The position numbers were made by a program, and so were the translations under genes. Positions 7,871 through 16,501 of a DNA stretch of 64,000 nucleotides are shown piece after piece; the first letter of the stretch is position 1; each line of letters opens with the position of its first letter. The notes beneath the pieces are model-generated. The model was not told the origin of the DNA, did not search any database, and was given only the letters and a program-made list of their open reading frames with translations. Location: the NCBI GenBank assembly GCA_036620675.1, contig JAZHEE010000018.1; one strand, 5' to 3'. Source of the DNA: Jejubacter sp036620675 (GTDB lineage: Bacteria > Pseudomonadota > Gammaproteobacteria > Enterobacterales > Enterobacteriaceae).

Positions 7871-9160
7871 ATGAAAAGTCCGACTAATGCAGTAAAACGC
7901 TGGTGGTACATCATGCCTATCGTGTTTATCACGTACAGCCTGGCGTACCTCGATCGCGCAAACTTCAGCTTTGCCTCCGCAGCAGGGATCAACGACGATC
8001 TCGGTATCACCAAAGGGATCTCCTCGCTGCTGGGCGCCCTGTTCTTCCTGGGCTACTTTTTCTTTCAGATTCCGGGCGCTATCTATGCCGAACGCCGCAG
8101 TGTGCGTAAGCTTATCTTCGTCTGCCTGATTCTGTGGGGCGGCTGCGCATCACTGACCGGGGTTATCAGCAATATCCCGGCGCTGGCGGCTATCCGCTTT
8201 ATTCTTGGGGTGGTAGAAGCGGCGGTGATGCCCGCCATGCTTATCTACATCAGCAACTGGTTTACCAAATCGGAACGTTCGCGCGCCAATACCTTCCTGA
8301 TCCTCGGTAATCCGGTGACAGTGCTCTGGATGTCCGTGGTTTCCGGCTATCTGATTAACGCCTTCGGCTGGCGGGAAATGTTTATTTTTGAAGGGATCCC
8401 GGCGGTAATCTGGACCTTCTGCTGGTGGGTGCTGGTGAAGGATAAACCAGCGCAGGTAGGCTGGCTGGCGGAAAGTGAAAAAGCCGCGCTTCAGGCCCAA
8501 CTGGATAAAGAGCAGGAAGGTATTAAAGCGGTACGTAACTACGGCGAAGCCTTCCGTTCGCGTAACGTTGTGCTGCTGTGTCTGCAATATTTCGCCTGGA
8601 GCATTGGTGTATACGGTTTTGTTCTGTGGCTGCCTTCGATTATCCGCAGCGGTAGCGTCGCCGGTATGGATATGGTCGAGGTGGGCTGGCTTTCCGCCGT
8701 GCCTTATCTGGCCGCCACTATCGCCATGGTCGTGGTTTCCTGGGCCTCGGATAAAATGCAGCGTCGTAAGATTTTCGTCTGGCCGCTGCTGCTGATTGGC
8801 GGGCTGGCGTTTATCGCCTCCTGGGCGGTGGGCGCGAACCACTTCTGGCTCTCTTATTCCCTGCTGGTGATTGCCGGAGCGGCGATGTATGCCCCTTATG
8901 GCCCGTTCTTCGCCATCATCCCTGAAATGCTGCCGAAAAATGTCGCGGGCGGTGCCATGGCGCTGATCAACAGCATGGGGGCGCTGGGTTCCTTCTTTGG
9001 CTCCTGGTTCGTGGGCTATCTCAACGGCGCAACCGGCGGCCCGGCGGCATCCTATGTGTTTATGGGGGTGGCGCTCTTTGTCTCGGTGTGGCTTACTCTG
9101 ATTGTGAAACCCGCTGCCAATCAGAAATCGATTACGCCGGGCGCCCATAGCCACGCATAG
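7871..9160 (+). CDS. kguT: 2-ketogluconate MFS transporter KguT
   Basis: The 429-residue membrane protein has the twelve-helix pattern of the anion:cation symporter branch of the major facilitator superfamily. It begins KRWWYIMPIVFITYSLAYLDR, a typical motif of the hexuronate/ketogluconate carriers, and has a long central cytoplasmic loop around 195-225. In this operon it should import 2-ketogluconate by proton symport across the inner membrane. It lies between kguK (106 bp upstream) and ghrB (26 bp downstream) on the same strand. The family is clear and the substrate follows from the operon; related carriers move galactonate or glucarate, so this is not proven. Confidence 0.82.
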   Translation: MKSPTNAVKRWWYIMPIVFITYSLAYLDRANFSFASAAGINDDLGITKGISSLLGALFFLGYFFFQIPGAIYAERRSVRKLIFVCLILWGGCASLTGVISNIPALAAIRFILGVVEAAVMPAMLIYISNWFTKSERSRANTFLILGNPVTVLWMSVVSGYLINAFGWREMFIFEGIPAVIWTFCWWVLVKDKPAQVGWLAESEKAALQAQLDKEQEGIKAVRNYGEAFRSRNVVLLCLQYFAWSIGVYGFVLWLPSIIRSGSVAGMDMVEVGWLSAVPYLAATIAMVVVSWASDKMQRRKIFVWPLLLIGGLAFIASWAVGANHFWLSYSLLVIAGAAMYAPYGPFFAIIPEMLPKNVAGGAMALINSMGALGSFFGSWFVGYLNGATGGPAASYVFMGVALFVSVWLTLIVKPAANQKSITPGAHSHA

Positions 9161-9186
9161 CCTGAAGAATGAAGGAGAGACCAAGA

Positions 9187-10164
9187 ATGAAGCCGTCCGT
9201 CATCCTCTATAAAGCGCTGCCTGATGACCTGACACAACGCCTGGAGGCCCATTTCAACCTGGTTCGGGTGAAGGATCTCAGCCCGGAAACCGTGAAACAG
9301 AATAGCGAAGCCTTCGCTCACGCCGAGGGAATGCTGGGCTCCAGCCAAACGGTGGATCGCAGCCTGCTGGAGAAAATGCCAGCCCTGCGTGCGGCCTCTA
9401 CGGTTTCAGTAGGCTATAACAACTACGATGTGTCAGCGCTTACCGAACGCGGCATCGTACTGATGCACACGCCGACGGTACTCACTGAAACGGTGGCCGA
9501 CACGCTAATGACCCTGGTGCTGGCCACGGCGCGGCGCGCTGTAGAGGTCGCCGAACGGGTGAAGCGAGGCGAATGGCGCTCCGGCATCACGCCAGACTGG
9601 TTCGGGGTGGATGTACACCATAAAACGATGGGCATTATCGGGATGGGGCGCATCGGCATGGCGCTGGCGCAGCGGGCGAATCTGGGGTTCGGCATGCCAA
9701 TTCTCTACCATGCCCGCAGCCGCCACCAGCAGGCCGAAACGCGCTTTAATGCCCGCCATTGTGATTTGGATACGCTGCTGGCGGAGTCAGATTTCGTCTG
9801 CCTGGTGTTGCCGTTGACCGAAGAAACCCATCATTTGATCGGTGCGCCGCAGCTGGCGAAGATGAAAACTTCCGCCATTCTGATCAACGGCGGGCGCGGC
9901 CCGGTGGTGGATGAAAAGGCGCTGATCGCCGCACTTCAGGCGGGTCAGATTCACGGTGCCGGACTGGACGTATTCGAACAGGAACCGCTGCCCCAGGACT
10001 CTCCCCTGCTGGAGATGCCAAACGTGGTCGCCCTGCCCCATATCGGCTCTGCTACCTTCGAAACCCGCTACAATATGGCCGCCTGCGCCGTGGATAACCT
10101 TATTGCTGCCCTGGCCGGTAAGGTAGAGCAAAATTGCGTTAATCCTCAGGCCCTGAAGCCGTAA
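9187..10164 (+). CDS. ghrB: 2-ketoacid reductase GhrB acting as 2-ketogluconate-6-P/2-ketogluconate reductase
   Basis: This 325-residue D-2-hydroxyacid dehydrogenase is very similar to E. coli GhrB (TkrA), which reduces glyoxylate, hydroxypyruvate and 2-ketogluconate with NADPH. The dinucleotide-binding GMGRIGMALA motif is near 154-163. The catalytic Arg (in NGGRGPVVDE), Glu (in DVFEQEPL) and His (in PHIGSAT) are all present. In E. coli ghrB follows yiaD directly; here it closes the ptxS-kguEKT operon, exactly where kguD stands in Pseudomonas. It is therefore probably the operon's reductase of 2-keto-6-phosphogluconate. The ATG at 9187 is chosen because the E. coli-like MKPSVILYKAL starts there, with AAGGAGAG upstream. 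Confidence 0.92.
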   Translation: MKPSVILYKALPDDLTQRLEAHFNLVRVKDLSPETVKQNSEAFAHAEGMLGSSQTVDRSLLEKMPALRAASTVSVGYNNYDVSALTERGIVLMHTPTVLTETVADTLMTLVLATARRAVEVAERVKRGEWRSGITPDWFGVDVHHKTMGIIGMGRIGMALAQRANLGFGMPILYHARSRHQQAETRFNARHCDLDTLLAESDFVCLVLPLTEETHHLIGAPQLAKMKTSAILINGGRGPVVDEKALIAALQAGQIHGAGLDVFEQEPLPQDSPLLEMPNVVALPHIGSATFETRYNMAACAVDNLIAALAGKVEQNCVNPQALKP

Positions 10165-10536
10165 CGAGTTAAAGGCCGGGATAGCACTCCGGTCTTTGTT
10201 CCATTTCCAGACTCTTTTCTGGCTAAGGCAGGAAATAGCGAGCCAGCTCTGAAAGCACTGCTGGCACTTTCAGAACGATGATGGCGATATCCATCACCCG
10301 TTTTCCATAACCCTCGCTTACTCTTACGCTGCCTGTCGCGATAGTTTATTTCTACTGTCAGGTAGGGATTAGCTCACTCCGGTCAGAGCACCAATTCTAA
10401 GTCAGGATAAAAAAGTCCAATTTAGCCGTTGGGCCTTTTTGTGCCTGAATATCCCCGATTCCCCCCCTGCAGCCCGGTTAATCGTCATAAAATATGGTAC
10501 AAAGTATCAGGTACGAATAAATCAACGCGACTACAT
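10165..10536. other. Intergenic region upstream of the RpiR regulator
   Basis: The 372 bp hold the ghrB terminator and no convincing gene. Close to the regulator start, the interrupted dyad TGGTAC-AAA-GTATCA at 10495-10509 is a candidate operator. TGATAC also occurs at 16392-16397 and 16457-16462 in the divergent promoter region of the same cluster, which would fit one regulator for both. Confidence 0.45.
10171..10197 (+). terminator. Terminator after ghrB
   Basis: AAAGGCCGG at 10171-10179 pairs with CCGGTCTTT at 10189-10197 (one G-T pair) seven bases after the ghrB stop. The T-run is short, so termination may be partial. Confidence 0.6.
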
Positions 10537-11406
10537 ATGGCATCTTATACAATCGATATTATCTCCTGTATCACCGATCGCTTTATGGCGCTGACCGCTA
10601 CCGAAAAGCGCATTGCCCGCTTTATTCTGGACGATGTCGCGGCGGCAGCGGAACTGCCCATTGCCGAACTTGCCCGGCTGACCGGCAGCAGCCAGGCTTC
10701 GGTCACACGCTTTGCGCGGACGCTGGACTGTAAAGACGTTCGCGAACTGAAAATGCGACTGGCCCAGTCCCTGGCGGTGGGCCAACGATTTATTCTGGAC
10801 GTGCCGGATCTGGAAGGCGTACAGGGCATCTACGAATCGATTATCAGCGTGCTGGACACCAACCGACGGGCGCTGAACAGCGAAATACTGGGGAAGGCCG
10901 TAGGCTGGATGAGTCGCGCCCGCCAGATTCTGGCAATCGGCATGGGCGGTGGCTCGACAATCTGCGCCCAGGAGTTACAGCATCGGCTATTCCGACTGGG
11001 GCTGCCGGTCGTTAATCAGAGCGACGGGATGCTGGTTCGCATGATGTGCGCTGCGGTAGCTCCCCGGGATGTGGTAATTGCTCTGTCGCTGGGTGGTTAC
11101 ACTCAGGAGCTTACCGACAGCGCCGCCATCGCCCGGCAGTACGGCGCCAAAGTGGTGGCGATTACGCCGCAGGAAACGCCGCTGGCAAAGCAATCGGATT
11201 TAGTTCTGCCGCTGGTGGTGCAGGAAAATGACTACATTTTCAAACCCAGCACTTCACGTTACGCCATGCTGGCGATGGTCGATGTGCTGGCGACCGAACT
11301 GGCCATGGCCAATAAGCCGCAGGCGAAAGACCGACTGCGGCGAATTAAGCTGGCGCTGGATGGCCAGCGTAGCAGCGGCGGCGATCGCCAGCCACTGGGG
11401 GATTAG
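10537..11406 (+). CDS. RpiR/MurR-family transcriptional regulator
   Basis: The 289-residue protein has an N-terminal RpiR helix-turn-helix (about 10-77, with LTGSSQASVTRFARTLDC as the recognition region). A SIS sugar-isomerase-like effector domain follows (about 120-250), with a Gly-rich loop at GMGGGSTICAQEL and LSLGGYTQELTDSA. Such regulators sense phosphosugars or sugar acids. It is transcribed towards the KDPGal aldolase end of the neighbouring catabolic operon, and I infer that it controls it. The frame is open upstream to 10429, but the ATG at 10537 begins the conserved domain; the ribosome-binding site is weak. The expected effector would be the 2-keto-3-deoxy acid, its phosphate or the amino-aldonate. 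Confidence 0.85.
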   Translation: MASYTIDIISCITDRFMALTATEKRIARFILDDVAAAAELPIAELARLTGSSQASVTRFARTLDCKDVRELKMRLAQSLAVGQRFILDVPDLEGVQGIYESIISVLDTNRRALNSEILGKAVGWMSRARQILAIGMGGGSTICAQELQHRLFRLGLPVVNQSDGMLVRMMCAAVAPRDVVIALSLGGYTQELTDSAAIARQYGAKVVAITPQETPLAKQSDLVLPLVVQENDYIFKPSTSRYAMLAMVDVLATELAMANKPQAKDRLRRIKLALDGQRSSGGDRQPLGD

Positions 11407-12008
11407 CAGGCCGCCTCCCACGCACGAATAAAACGACGCGCCCGCTCTGTGGTATCTGCCACACTCTGCCCGGGACGGTAGAGGTCACTGCCTAACCCCG
11501 CGCCTGCGCATCCGGCCCGCAAATAATCCCCCAGGTTTTGCGGAGTCACGCCCCCGACCGCCAGCACTGGCGTCGTTGGGGGGAGTACCGCCTTCAGCGC
11601 ACGAATATACGCGGGGCCAAACGCCGACGAGGGAAAAATCTTCAGCCAGTGCGCGCCGGACTCCAGCGCGTTAAAGGCCTCGGTCGCCGTTGCGCAGCCT
11701 GCGCACACCAGCATCCCCTGGCGTACCGCGCTGCGGATCACCGCAGGCTGGGTATTGGGGGTAACCACCAGCCTGGCCCCCATTTCCGCCAGCGCATCCA
11801 CCTGTTCAATATTAAGCACGGTACCAGCGCCGATCATCGCCCGCTCGCCAAAACGCGCAACCGCCTGTCGGATACTCTGCGGCCAGTCCGGGGAATTAAG
11901 TGGAATCTCAATATAGCGAAATCCGGCATCACACAGCGCGGCGACGTGATCGTCTGCTTCCGTGGGCTGAATCCCCCGTAAAATCGCAACCAGCTTATTT
12001 TCCTGCAT
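11403..12008 (-). CDS. dgoA: 2-dehydro-3-deoxy-6-phosphogalactonate (KDPGal) aldolase
   Basis: This 201-residue class I aldolase is clearly related to E. coli DgoA. It cleaves 2-keto-3-deoxy-6-phosphogalactonate to pyruvate and glyceraldehyde 3-phosphate. The Schiff-base lysine is Lys123 in the LKIFPSSAFGP block, and the catalytic Glu34 lies in YIEIPLNSP. DgoA-like features (FPSSAFGP, GCAGAGLGSDLYR) separate it from the KDPG aldolase Eda. It is the last gene of an operon and its start overlaps the end of the kinase gene by 14 bp. No galactonate dehydratase gene is nearby, so its substrate must be made by another route, probably the adjacent deacylase and dehydratase. Confidence 0.88.
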   Translation of the reverse strand: MQENKLVAILRGIQPTEADDHVAALCDAGFRYIEIPLNSPDWPQSIRQAVARFGERAMIGAGTVLNIEQVDALAEMGARLVVTPNTQPAVIRSAVRQGMLVCAGCATATEAFNALESGAHWLKIFPSSAFGPAYIRALKAVLPPTTPVLAVGGVTPQNLGDYLRAGCAGAGLGSDLYRPGQSVADTTERARRFIRAWEAAC

Positions 12009-12870
12009 CCATTATCCTCTCAATCCCGCGCACAAACGCGCGCTCGCCGTCACACGCGCTGGCGCCTATACCCGCCAGAGCAAATGCCTTAAGGTAGCGC
12101 TTCGCTAAAGCTTCGCTGCCCACCACCACCACCGATTCCGGCCGCTGCTGCGCGGTCTGCGCCGCCACCTCGGCACCAATAAGCAGCCCCGACAGATAAT
12201 CGCTGACCGATTCACGCGCCAGCGCTCCCAGAAGCCAGGCGGCCCGGGTTTCAAACAGACGCGGCAGTACCGATGGCGTCTCAAGCCCCGTTTCCAGCCC
12301 GCGGCAAAACGCCTGTTGATCATCCTGCTGTGCGGGAAGCGACTGCCCCACCAGGGAATGGGCAAGTAGCAGATGATGCAGCTCTCCCGTCATTATGGTG
12401 TCGAACCCCGGCACCTGACGCTCGACAACCGGCACCCATTTACAGTGGGTGCCGGGCATCACATAGCAGCTGGCCGGCGCCAGCTCATAAGCCCCCAAAA
12501 GCTGGGTCTCTTCGCCACGCATCACGTTGTACGCCCCATGCCGACAGCTCTTCAGACCAGGGACAATCCACACCCCTTCGGCAACGGCGCAGCGCTGTTC
12601 ACCAGGCGCATCCAGCGTCACCGGACAAGGCAGATAAGGCACCGACATCCAGCCCGACTCGCTGCCAATCATGCCGGCCATCACGACCGGTACGGCATCG
12701 CCACCGCGCCAGGGGGCCAGATAGCGCTGGAAGATATCCTGTGCGCTCTGCTGGCCCATTCGGGTAATGCCGCAGGGAAGCGCCAGCGTATCGACGCACG
12801 CTCCGCCGCGGATACGCCAGGCCCGCAAATGGGTGGAGCCCCAGTCAACGGCGATATACTCTTCAGTCAT
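11995..12870 (-). CDS. dgoK: 2-dehydro-3-deoxygalactonokinase
   Basis: The 291-residue protein resembles E. coli DgoK (292 residues), which phosphorylates 2-keto-3-deoxygalactonate at C6. Visible family blocks are the N-terminal AVDWGSTHLRAW phosphate-binding segment (about 6-17), NVMRGEETQLLGA, VMPGTHCKWV, TGELHHLLL and SGLLIGAEVA. The ATG at 12870 is preferred over a GTG at 12879 because GGGGTGAG stands just before it. The gene follows the symporter gene with almost no gap and overlaps dgoA by 14 bp, so the three are tightly co-expressed. The galacto-type kinase together with DgoA argues for a galacto-configured substrate. Confidence 0.88.
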   Translation of the reverse strand: MTEEYIAVDWGSTHLRAWRIRGGACVDTLALPCGITRMGQQSAQDIFQRYLAPWRGGDAVPVVMAGMIGSESGWMSVPYLPCPVTLDAPGEQRCAVAEGVWIVPGLKSCRHGAYNVMRGEETQLLGAYELAPASCYVMPGTHCKWVPVVERQVPGFDTIMTGELHHLLLAHSLVGQSLPAQQDDQQAFCRGLETGLETPSVLPRLFETRAAWLLGALARESVSDYLSGLLIGAEVAAQTAQQRPESVVVVGSEALAKRYLKAFALAGIGASACDGERAFVRGIERIMDAGK

Positions 12871-12875
12871 CGCTC

Positions 12876-14357
12876 TCACCCCGCATTGCGCGTTGCTTTC
12901 ACCGCCGCCAGCGATCCGCCCCGATCTTCGCGTTCGCGGGTGATCGCTTCCAGCGCCTGTTCGCGGCTCAGTTTGTTTGCCGGCGTCATCACCGTGACAA
13001 ACACGGCGGACGCCAGGCTCGCCAGCACGGAGGGAATACAGGGATTGCCCCAGAATGCCAGCCAGTCGGCGCGCGCCAGGATAACGATGGAAGTCACCAT
13101 CCCGCCAAGCAGCGCCGTTAACGCGCCCTGCCAGTTAAAGCGCAGCCAGAATCGGCCAAGAATGGAGCAGACGAACAGACCAGACATCAGCATAGAGATC
13201 ATTTTGGTGATGTAGCTGATGATGTCGTCCGAAGTCAGGGCAAAGATAAGCGCCAGCCCAATCACCAGCGTCAGCATCAGACGGGAAAGGCGTATCGCCT
13301 TATGTTCCGGCGGCATTTTGCCGGTTATCATGGTGTAAAGATCGCGCATCATGATGGCTACGGCTGCGATCGCATCGGAACTGGCGGAAGACATGGTGGC
13401 GGATAACCCGGCAATCAGCACAATCATACCCAGCACCGGGGGCAGAAAGCTGGTGGCGAACAGGAAGGCATAATTACTGTTCGACAAATCCGGATTCATG
13501 GCGAACGCCGCCATACCGATAATGGCAGGGAGTATGGAGAAGAACAGATAGAGTACGCCAGTATAAACGAAGGATCGGCGCACCGAAGAGACATCCTTGC
13601 CCGAATAAATACGCTGGCGATAAGAGGGGGTTGCCAGCACTCCCACACCAATCACCATCGCCAGCGATAGCGCCGGGATCGCCCCCAGTTTATCGACGGC
13701 AAACAGGCTGAGCGCCGCAGGATCCATCGCCTGTTCAATGACGCTCCAGCCGCCAGCGTGCACCACCGCCAGAATCGCCATCAGGATAAAACCAAAGAAC
13801 AGAATCAACGCCTGGATAGTATCTGTCCATACCACCGCAGAATAACCGCCGATGATGACATAAATAGCAAACGCCAGCGCAATAATCAGTTTAGCGACCG
13901 TCAGATTTATTCCTGTGGCCCAGGCCAGATATAAACTTCCGCCAAGAATATGCGCACCCAGCCAGCCAATAGAGGCAATAAATATCATCAGACCGACAAC
14001 ATTTTTAATTAAATGGCTGCCGCCGGTATAATAAGAAAGCTCTTCGCTCATGGTCATAAAGCGTAATTTACGAACCGGCGCAAATAGCCATGCCACCAGC
14101 AAAATACCAACCGCGCCCCCCAAACCGTACAGCATACCCGCCCAGCCATTGCTGTAGCCAAACCCCACGGCGCCCATGCTTGACCCGGTACCGACCATGG
14201 TCGCCACGGTGGAGCCAAGGGTTAAGAATAGCGGCAGGGAGCGCCCGCCCAGCAGAAAGTCTTCTCCGCTTTTCTGGTTCCGTGATACATACCAGCCAAG
14301 CCAGATCATGGCGATGGCGTAAATAATAAAGCCGACTAAAAAGACATGGTTGTTCAT
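12876..14357 (-). CDS. Sodium:solute symporter (SSS family)
   Basis: The 493-residue inner-membrane protein has the SSS-family fold, with about 13 predicted helices. Its N-terminus reads FIIYAIAMIWLGWYVSRNQKSGEDFLLGGRS in segments typical of this family; GRSLPLF and the GAVGFGYSNGWAG region follow. It begins the transporter part of the operon between ridA and dgoK. It should import the pathway substrate with sodium. The substrate cannot be read from sequence; by context an N-acetylated amino-aldonate or N-acyl-D-amino acid is expected. A short 26-bp palindrome lies just upstream. Confidence 0.82.
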   Translation of the reverse strand: MNNHVFLVGFIIYAIAMIWLGWYVSRNQKSGEDFLLGGRSLPLFLTLGSTVATMVGTGSSMGAVGFGYSNGWAGMLYGLGGAVGILLVAWLFAPVRKLRFMTMSEELSYYTGGSHLIKNVVGLMIFIASIGWLGAHILGGSLYLAWATGINLTVAKLIIALAFAIYVIIGGYSAVVWTDTIQALILFFGFILMAILAVVHAGGWSVIEQAMDPAALSLFAVDKLGAIPALSLAMVIGVGVLATPSYRQRIYSGKDVSSVRRSFVYTGVLYLFFSILPAIIGMAAFAMNPDLSNSNYAFLFATSFLPPVLGMIVLIAGLSATMSSASSDAIAAVAIMMRDLYTMITGKMPPEHKAIRLSRLMLTLVIGLALIFALTSDDIISYITKMISMLMSGLFVCSILGRFWLRFNWQGALTALLGGMVTSIVILARADWLAFWGNPCIPSVLASLASAVFVTVMTPANKLSREQALEAITREREDRGGSLAAVKATRNAG

Positions 14358-14401
14358 AACTCACATCCTGCCACTTAGCTAAAAATAGGGTAAGAGGATC
14401 C

Positions 14402-14427
14402 TGAGTGTTGAATAAATTCAACACTCA
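14402..14427. promoter_or_regulatory. Perfect 26-bp palindrome between ridA and the symporter gene
   Basis: TGAGTGTTGAAT at 14402-14413 and ATTCAACACTCA at 14416-14427 are exact inverted copies separated by two bases. There is no T-run on the minus strand next to it. It may be an operator for an internal promoter or a hairpin that sets mRNA stability within the operon. Confidence 0.6.
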
Positions 14428-14456
14428 TTTATTACGTTTTTATTTTTTAATAACGA

Positions 14457-14849
14457 TCAGACGCGCGCTGCGTTATAGCAGGTCACATCCACTTCCACCT
14501 TGCAGTCGACCACTAAATCCGCCACGCAGCAGATTCTCGCCGGGGGGTGATCGCCAAAAAACTCGCTAAACACTTTATTGAAGGACTGGAAATAGCGCGC
14601 ATCGGTCAGAATCACGGATACATGCACCACATCCGTAAGGGCGTAACCCGCTTCGGTCATGATATCCAGGCAGTTCTGGATCGCCAGCCGCGACTGCTCG
14701 ACAATACCGCCTTCCACCACTTCGCCATTCTTCATCGGCGTCTGGCCGGAAATATACAGCCAGCCGCCGGCCTCTACCGCCCGGGCGAAAGGCAGACGCT
14801 GACCGCCAGTCCCCGTACCACCTTCTGCGCCATAACGTTTAATGCTCAT
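14457..14849 (-). CDS. RidA-family enamine/imine deaminase
   Basis: This 130-residue YjgF/YER057c/UK114 protein has the fold-defining segments GGWLYISGQTP, QSRLAIQNCLDIMTEAGY and a C-terminal ARICCVADLVVDCKVEVDVTCYN. The conserved Arg that contacts the substrate carboxylate is in PPARICC. RidA proteins hydrolyse reactive enamine/imine products of PLP-dependent beta-eliminations to 2-ketoacids and ammonia. That fits the divergent PLP dehydratase gene in this cluster. The frame extends to 14897, but the ATG at 14849 has GGAGTG upstream and starts the domain. It follows the deacylase gene after 10 bp. Confidence 0.88.
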   Translation of the reverse strand: MSIKRYGAEGGTGTGGQRLPFARAVEAGGWLYISGQTPMKNGEVVEGGIVEQSRLAIQNCLDIMTEAGYALTDVVHVSVILTDARYFQSFNKVFSEFFGDHPPARICCVADLVVDCKVEVDVTCYNAARV

Positions 14850-14859
14850 ATTCACTCCT

Positions 14860-16302
14860 TTATTCCACACTGCAGCGACGCAGAAAACGCCCTGCACGCC
14901 CCATAATCGGTTGATTTTTCCCGTAGCTCATCACGCCATTCACCATCACCGCCTCAATGCCTTCCGCGGGCCGCTGGGGATCGGAAAAACTGGCGATGTC
15001 GCGAATCGTTTGCGGATCAAACAGTACCAAATCGGCATAGTAACCGGTTTTCACTAAACCGCGCTGCGGTAGCTGGAAGCGCGCCGCCGACAGTCCCGTC
15101 ATTTTGTGAACTGCCGTCGTTAGTGGAAACAATCCCTCATCGCGGCAATAGTGCCCCAGCACTCTGGGAAATGCGCCCCATAGCCTCGGATGCGGCATCG
15201 GATCGTTCGGCAGACCGTCCGAGCCTATCATTGTGACCGGATAGCGCATCACCCGACGCACATCCTGCTCGTCCATGTTGTAGTAAATGGCTCCGGCAGG
15301 CATCAACTGCCGCGCCGCATCGTGCATGCTCATCCGCCAGTCGTCCGCAATCTGCTGCAGGGTTTTGCCTGCCTGCTCCGGATGCGGCTCCGACCAGGTA
15401 ATGATGATATCGAACTCGTCCGTAACCTGTTTTAAATCCAGAGTGGAAGAGCTGGCGGAATAGGGGTAGCAGTCGCAGCCAATCTCCTGGCGCTGGCGCA
15501 TCCTGTCGAAGAAGGCCAGCGTTTCTCGGGTACGCCCCCAGTTCTTCGCCCCGGCGCACTTATGGTGCGATACCACTACCGGAACCTTCGCGTGCCGACC
15601 AATACGGAATGCCTCGTCAAGCGCATCAAGGATGGGTTCAAATTCGGAACGCAGATGAGTGGTGTAAATCCCCTTCTGCGCCGCCAGCTCTTCCGCCAGC
15701 GCCATCACCTCTTCGGTACTGGACTGAAATGCGCTGGCGTATGCCAGACCGGTACTCAGCCCCAGCGCCCCCTGCTCTAACCCTTCCCGCAGTTGCTGAC
15801 GCATGGCGGCAATCTCCTGCGTCGTGGCTTCACGGAACAGCGAATCCATATGGTTATTGCGCAGCGTAGTATGACCTATCAGGGTGCCCACATTCAGCGC
15901 CGGACGGGCCGCTTCAACCGCATGGGCATAAGCGCTGACGGTCGGATAAATAAAGTGTTCGCGCTCGCCCAGCAAATTCATGGGGTCCGGCACTTCGTCT
16001 TTAATGGTCGCCGTTGCGGCGCTAATGCCGCAGTTACCGACAATCACCGTCGTGACGCCCTGGCTGATTTTCGGCAAATATTCAGGAATGCGGATCACAT
16101 TGGTATCGTCATGGGTATGAACATCAATGAAGCCCGGCGCAAGTACTCTTCCCGCCCCTTCGATCTCCTGTCCGGCCTCGACATCCAGCCCGGGCGCAAT
16201 ATCGACAATGCGATCGTCTGCCACCGCAACATCGGCGCGATACTGCGGCCCGCCGCTGCCATCGATCACCGTGACATCTTTAAACAACCAGTCAACCTTC
16301 AT
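14860..16302 (-). CDS. N-acyl-D-amino acid deacylase (D-aminoacylase family amidohydrolase)
   Basis: The 480-residue protein belongs to the amidohydrolase superfamily, D-aminoacylase group. The metal-binding set is present: His62 and His64 (HTHDD), Cys91 (GNCG), His216 (TTHLRSE), His246/His247 (SHHKCAG) and Asp362 (IGSDGLPND). Known members remove acyl groups from N-acyl-D-amino acids; related deacetylases act on 2-acetamido-2-deoxy-D-gluconate in marine oxidative chitin pathways. With a PLP dehydratase, RidA, DgoK and DgoA beside it, I infer N-acetyl-hexosaminate deacetylation. An upstream GTG at 16311 is in frame, but the ATG at 16302 has AAGGGG at a better distance. It is the first gene of the operon. 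Confidence 0.85.
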   Translation of the reverse strand: MKVDWLFKDVTVIDGSGGPQYRADVAVADDRIVDIAPGLDVEAGQEIEGAGRVLAPGFIDVHTHDDTNVIRIPEYLPKISQGVTTVIVGNCGISAATATIKDEVPDPMNLLGEREHFIYPTVSAYAHAVEAARPALNVGTLIGHTTLRNNHMDSLFREATTQEIAAMRQQLREGLEQGALGLSTGLAYASAFQSSTEEVMALAEELAAQKGIYTTHLRSEFEPILDALDEAFRIGRHAKVPVVVSHHKCAGAKNWGRTRETLAFFDRMRQRQEIGCDCYPYSASSSTLDLKQVTDEFDIIITWSEPHPEQAGKTLQQIADDWRMSMHDAARQLMPAGAIYYNMDEQDVRRVMRYPVTMIGSDGLPNDPMPHPRLWGAFPRVLGHYCRDEGLFPLTTAVHKMTGLSAARFQLPQRGLVKTGYYADLVLFDPQTIRDIASFSDPQRPAEGIEAVMVNGVMSYGKNQPIMGRAGRFLRRCSVE

Positions 16303-16501
16303 GCTTTTCACCCCTTAATTCATGGTGAAAAAGTAAACCATTTACAAGCGAGAAAAACAGTGGAAGACTACGCAAAAAGACCATGAATTATTGATACTTT
16401 TATGCATAAAAAATACAGAAATTAATTTTATCCCTTTATATTCAGTGCCATAAATATGATACCAATTTATTTTCATCGTCATAAAACGAAGGAAAAAGGT
16501 T
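16303..16501. promoter_or_regulatory. Divergent promoter region of the amino-aldonate cluster
   Basis: This AT-rich region separates the deacylase operon (minus strand) from the PLP dehydratase gene (plus strand). It contains an 11-bp perfect inverted repeat, TAATTCATGGT at 16316-16326 and ACCATGAATTA at 16380-16390, whose arms are about 64 bp apart centre to centre (six helical turns), as in looped operators. Two TGATAC words (16392-16397, 16457-16462) match half of the dyad in front of the RpiR gene. Confidence 0.55.
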
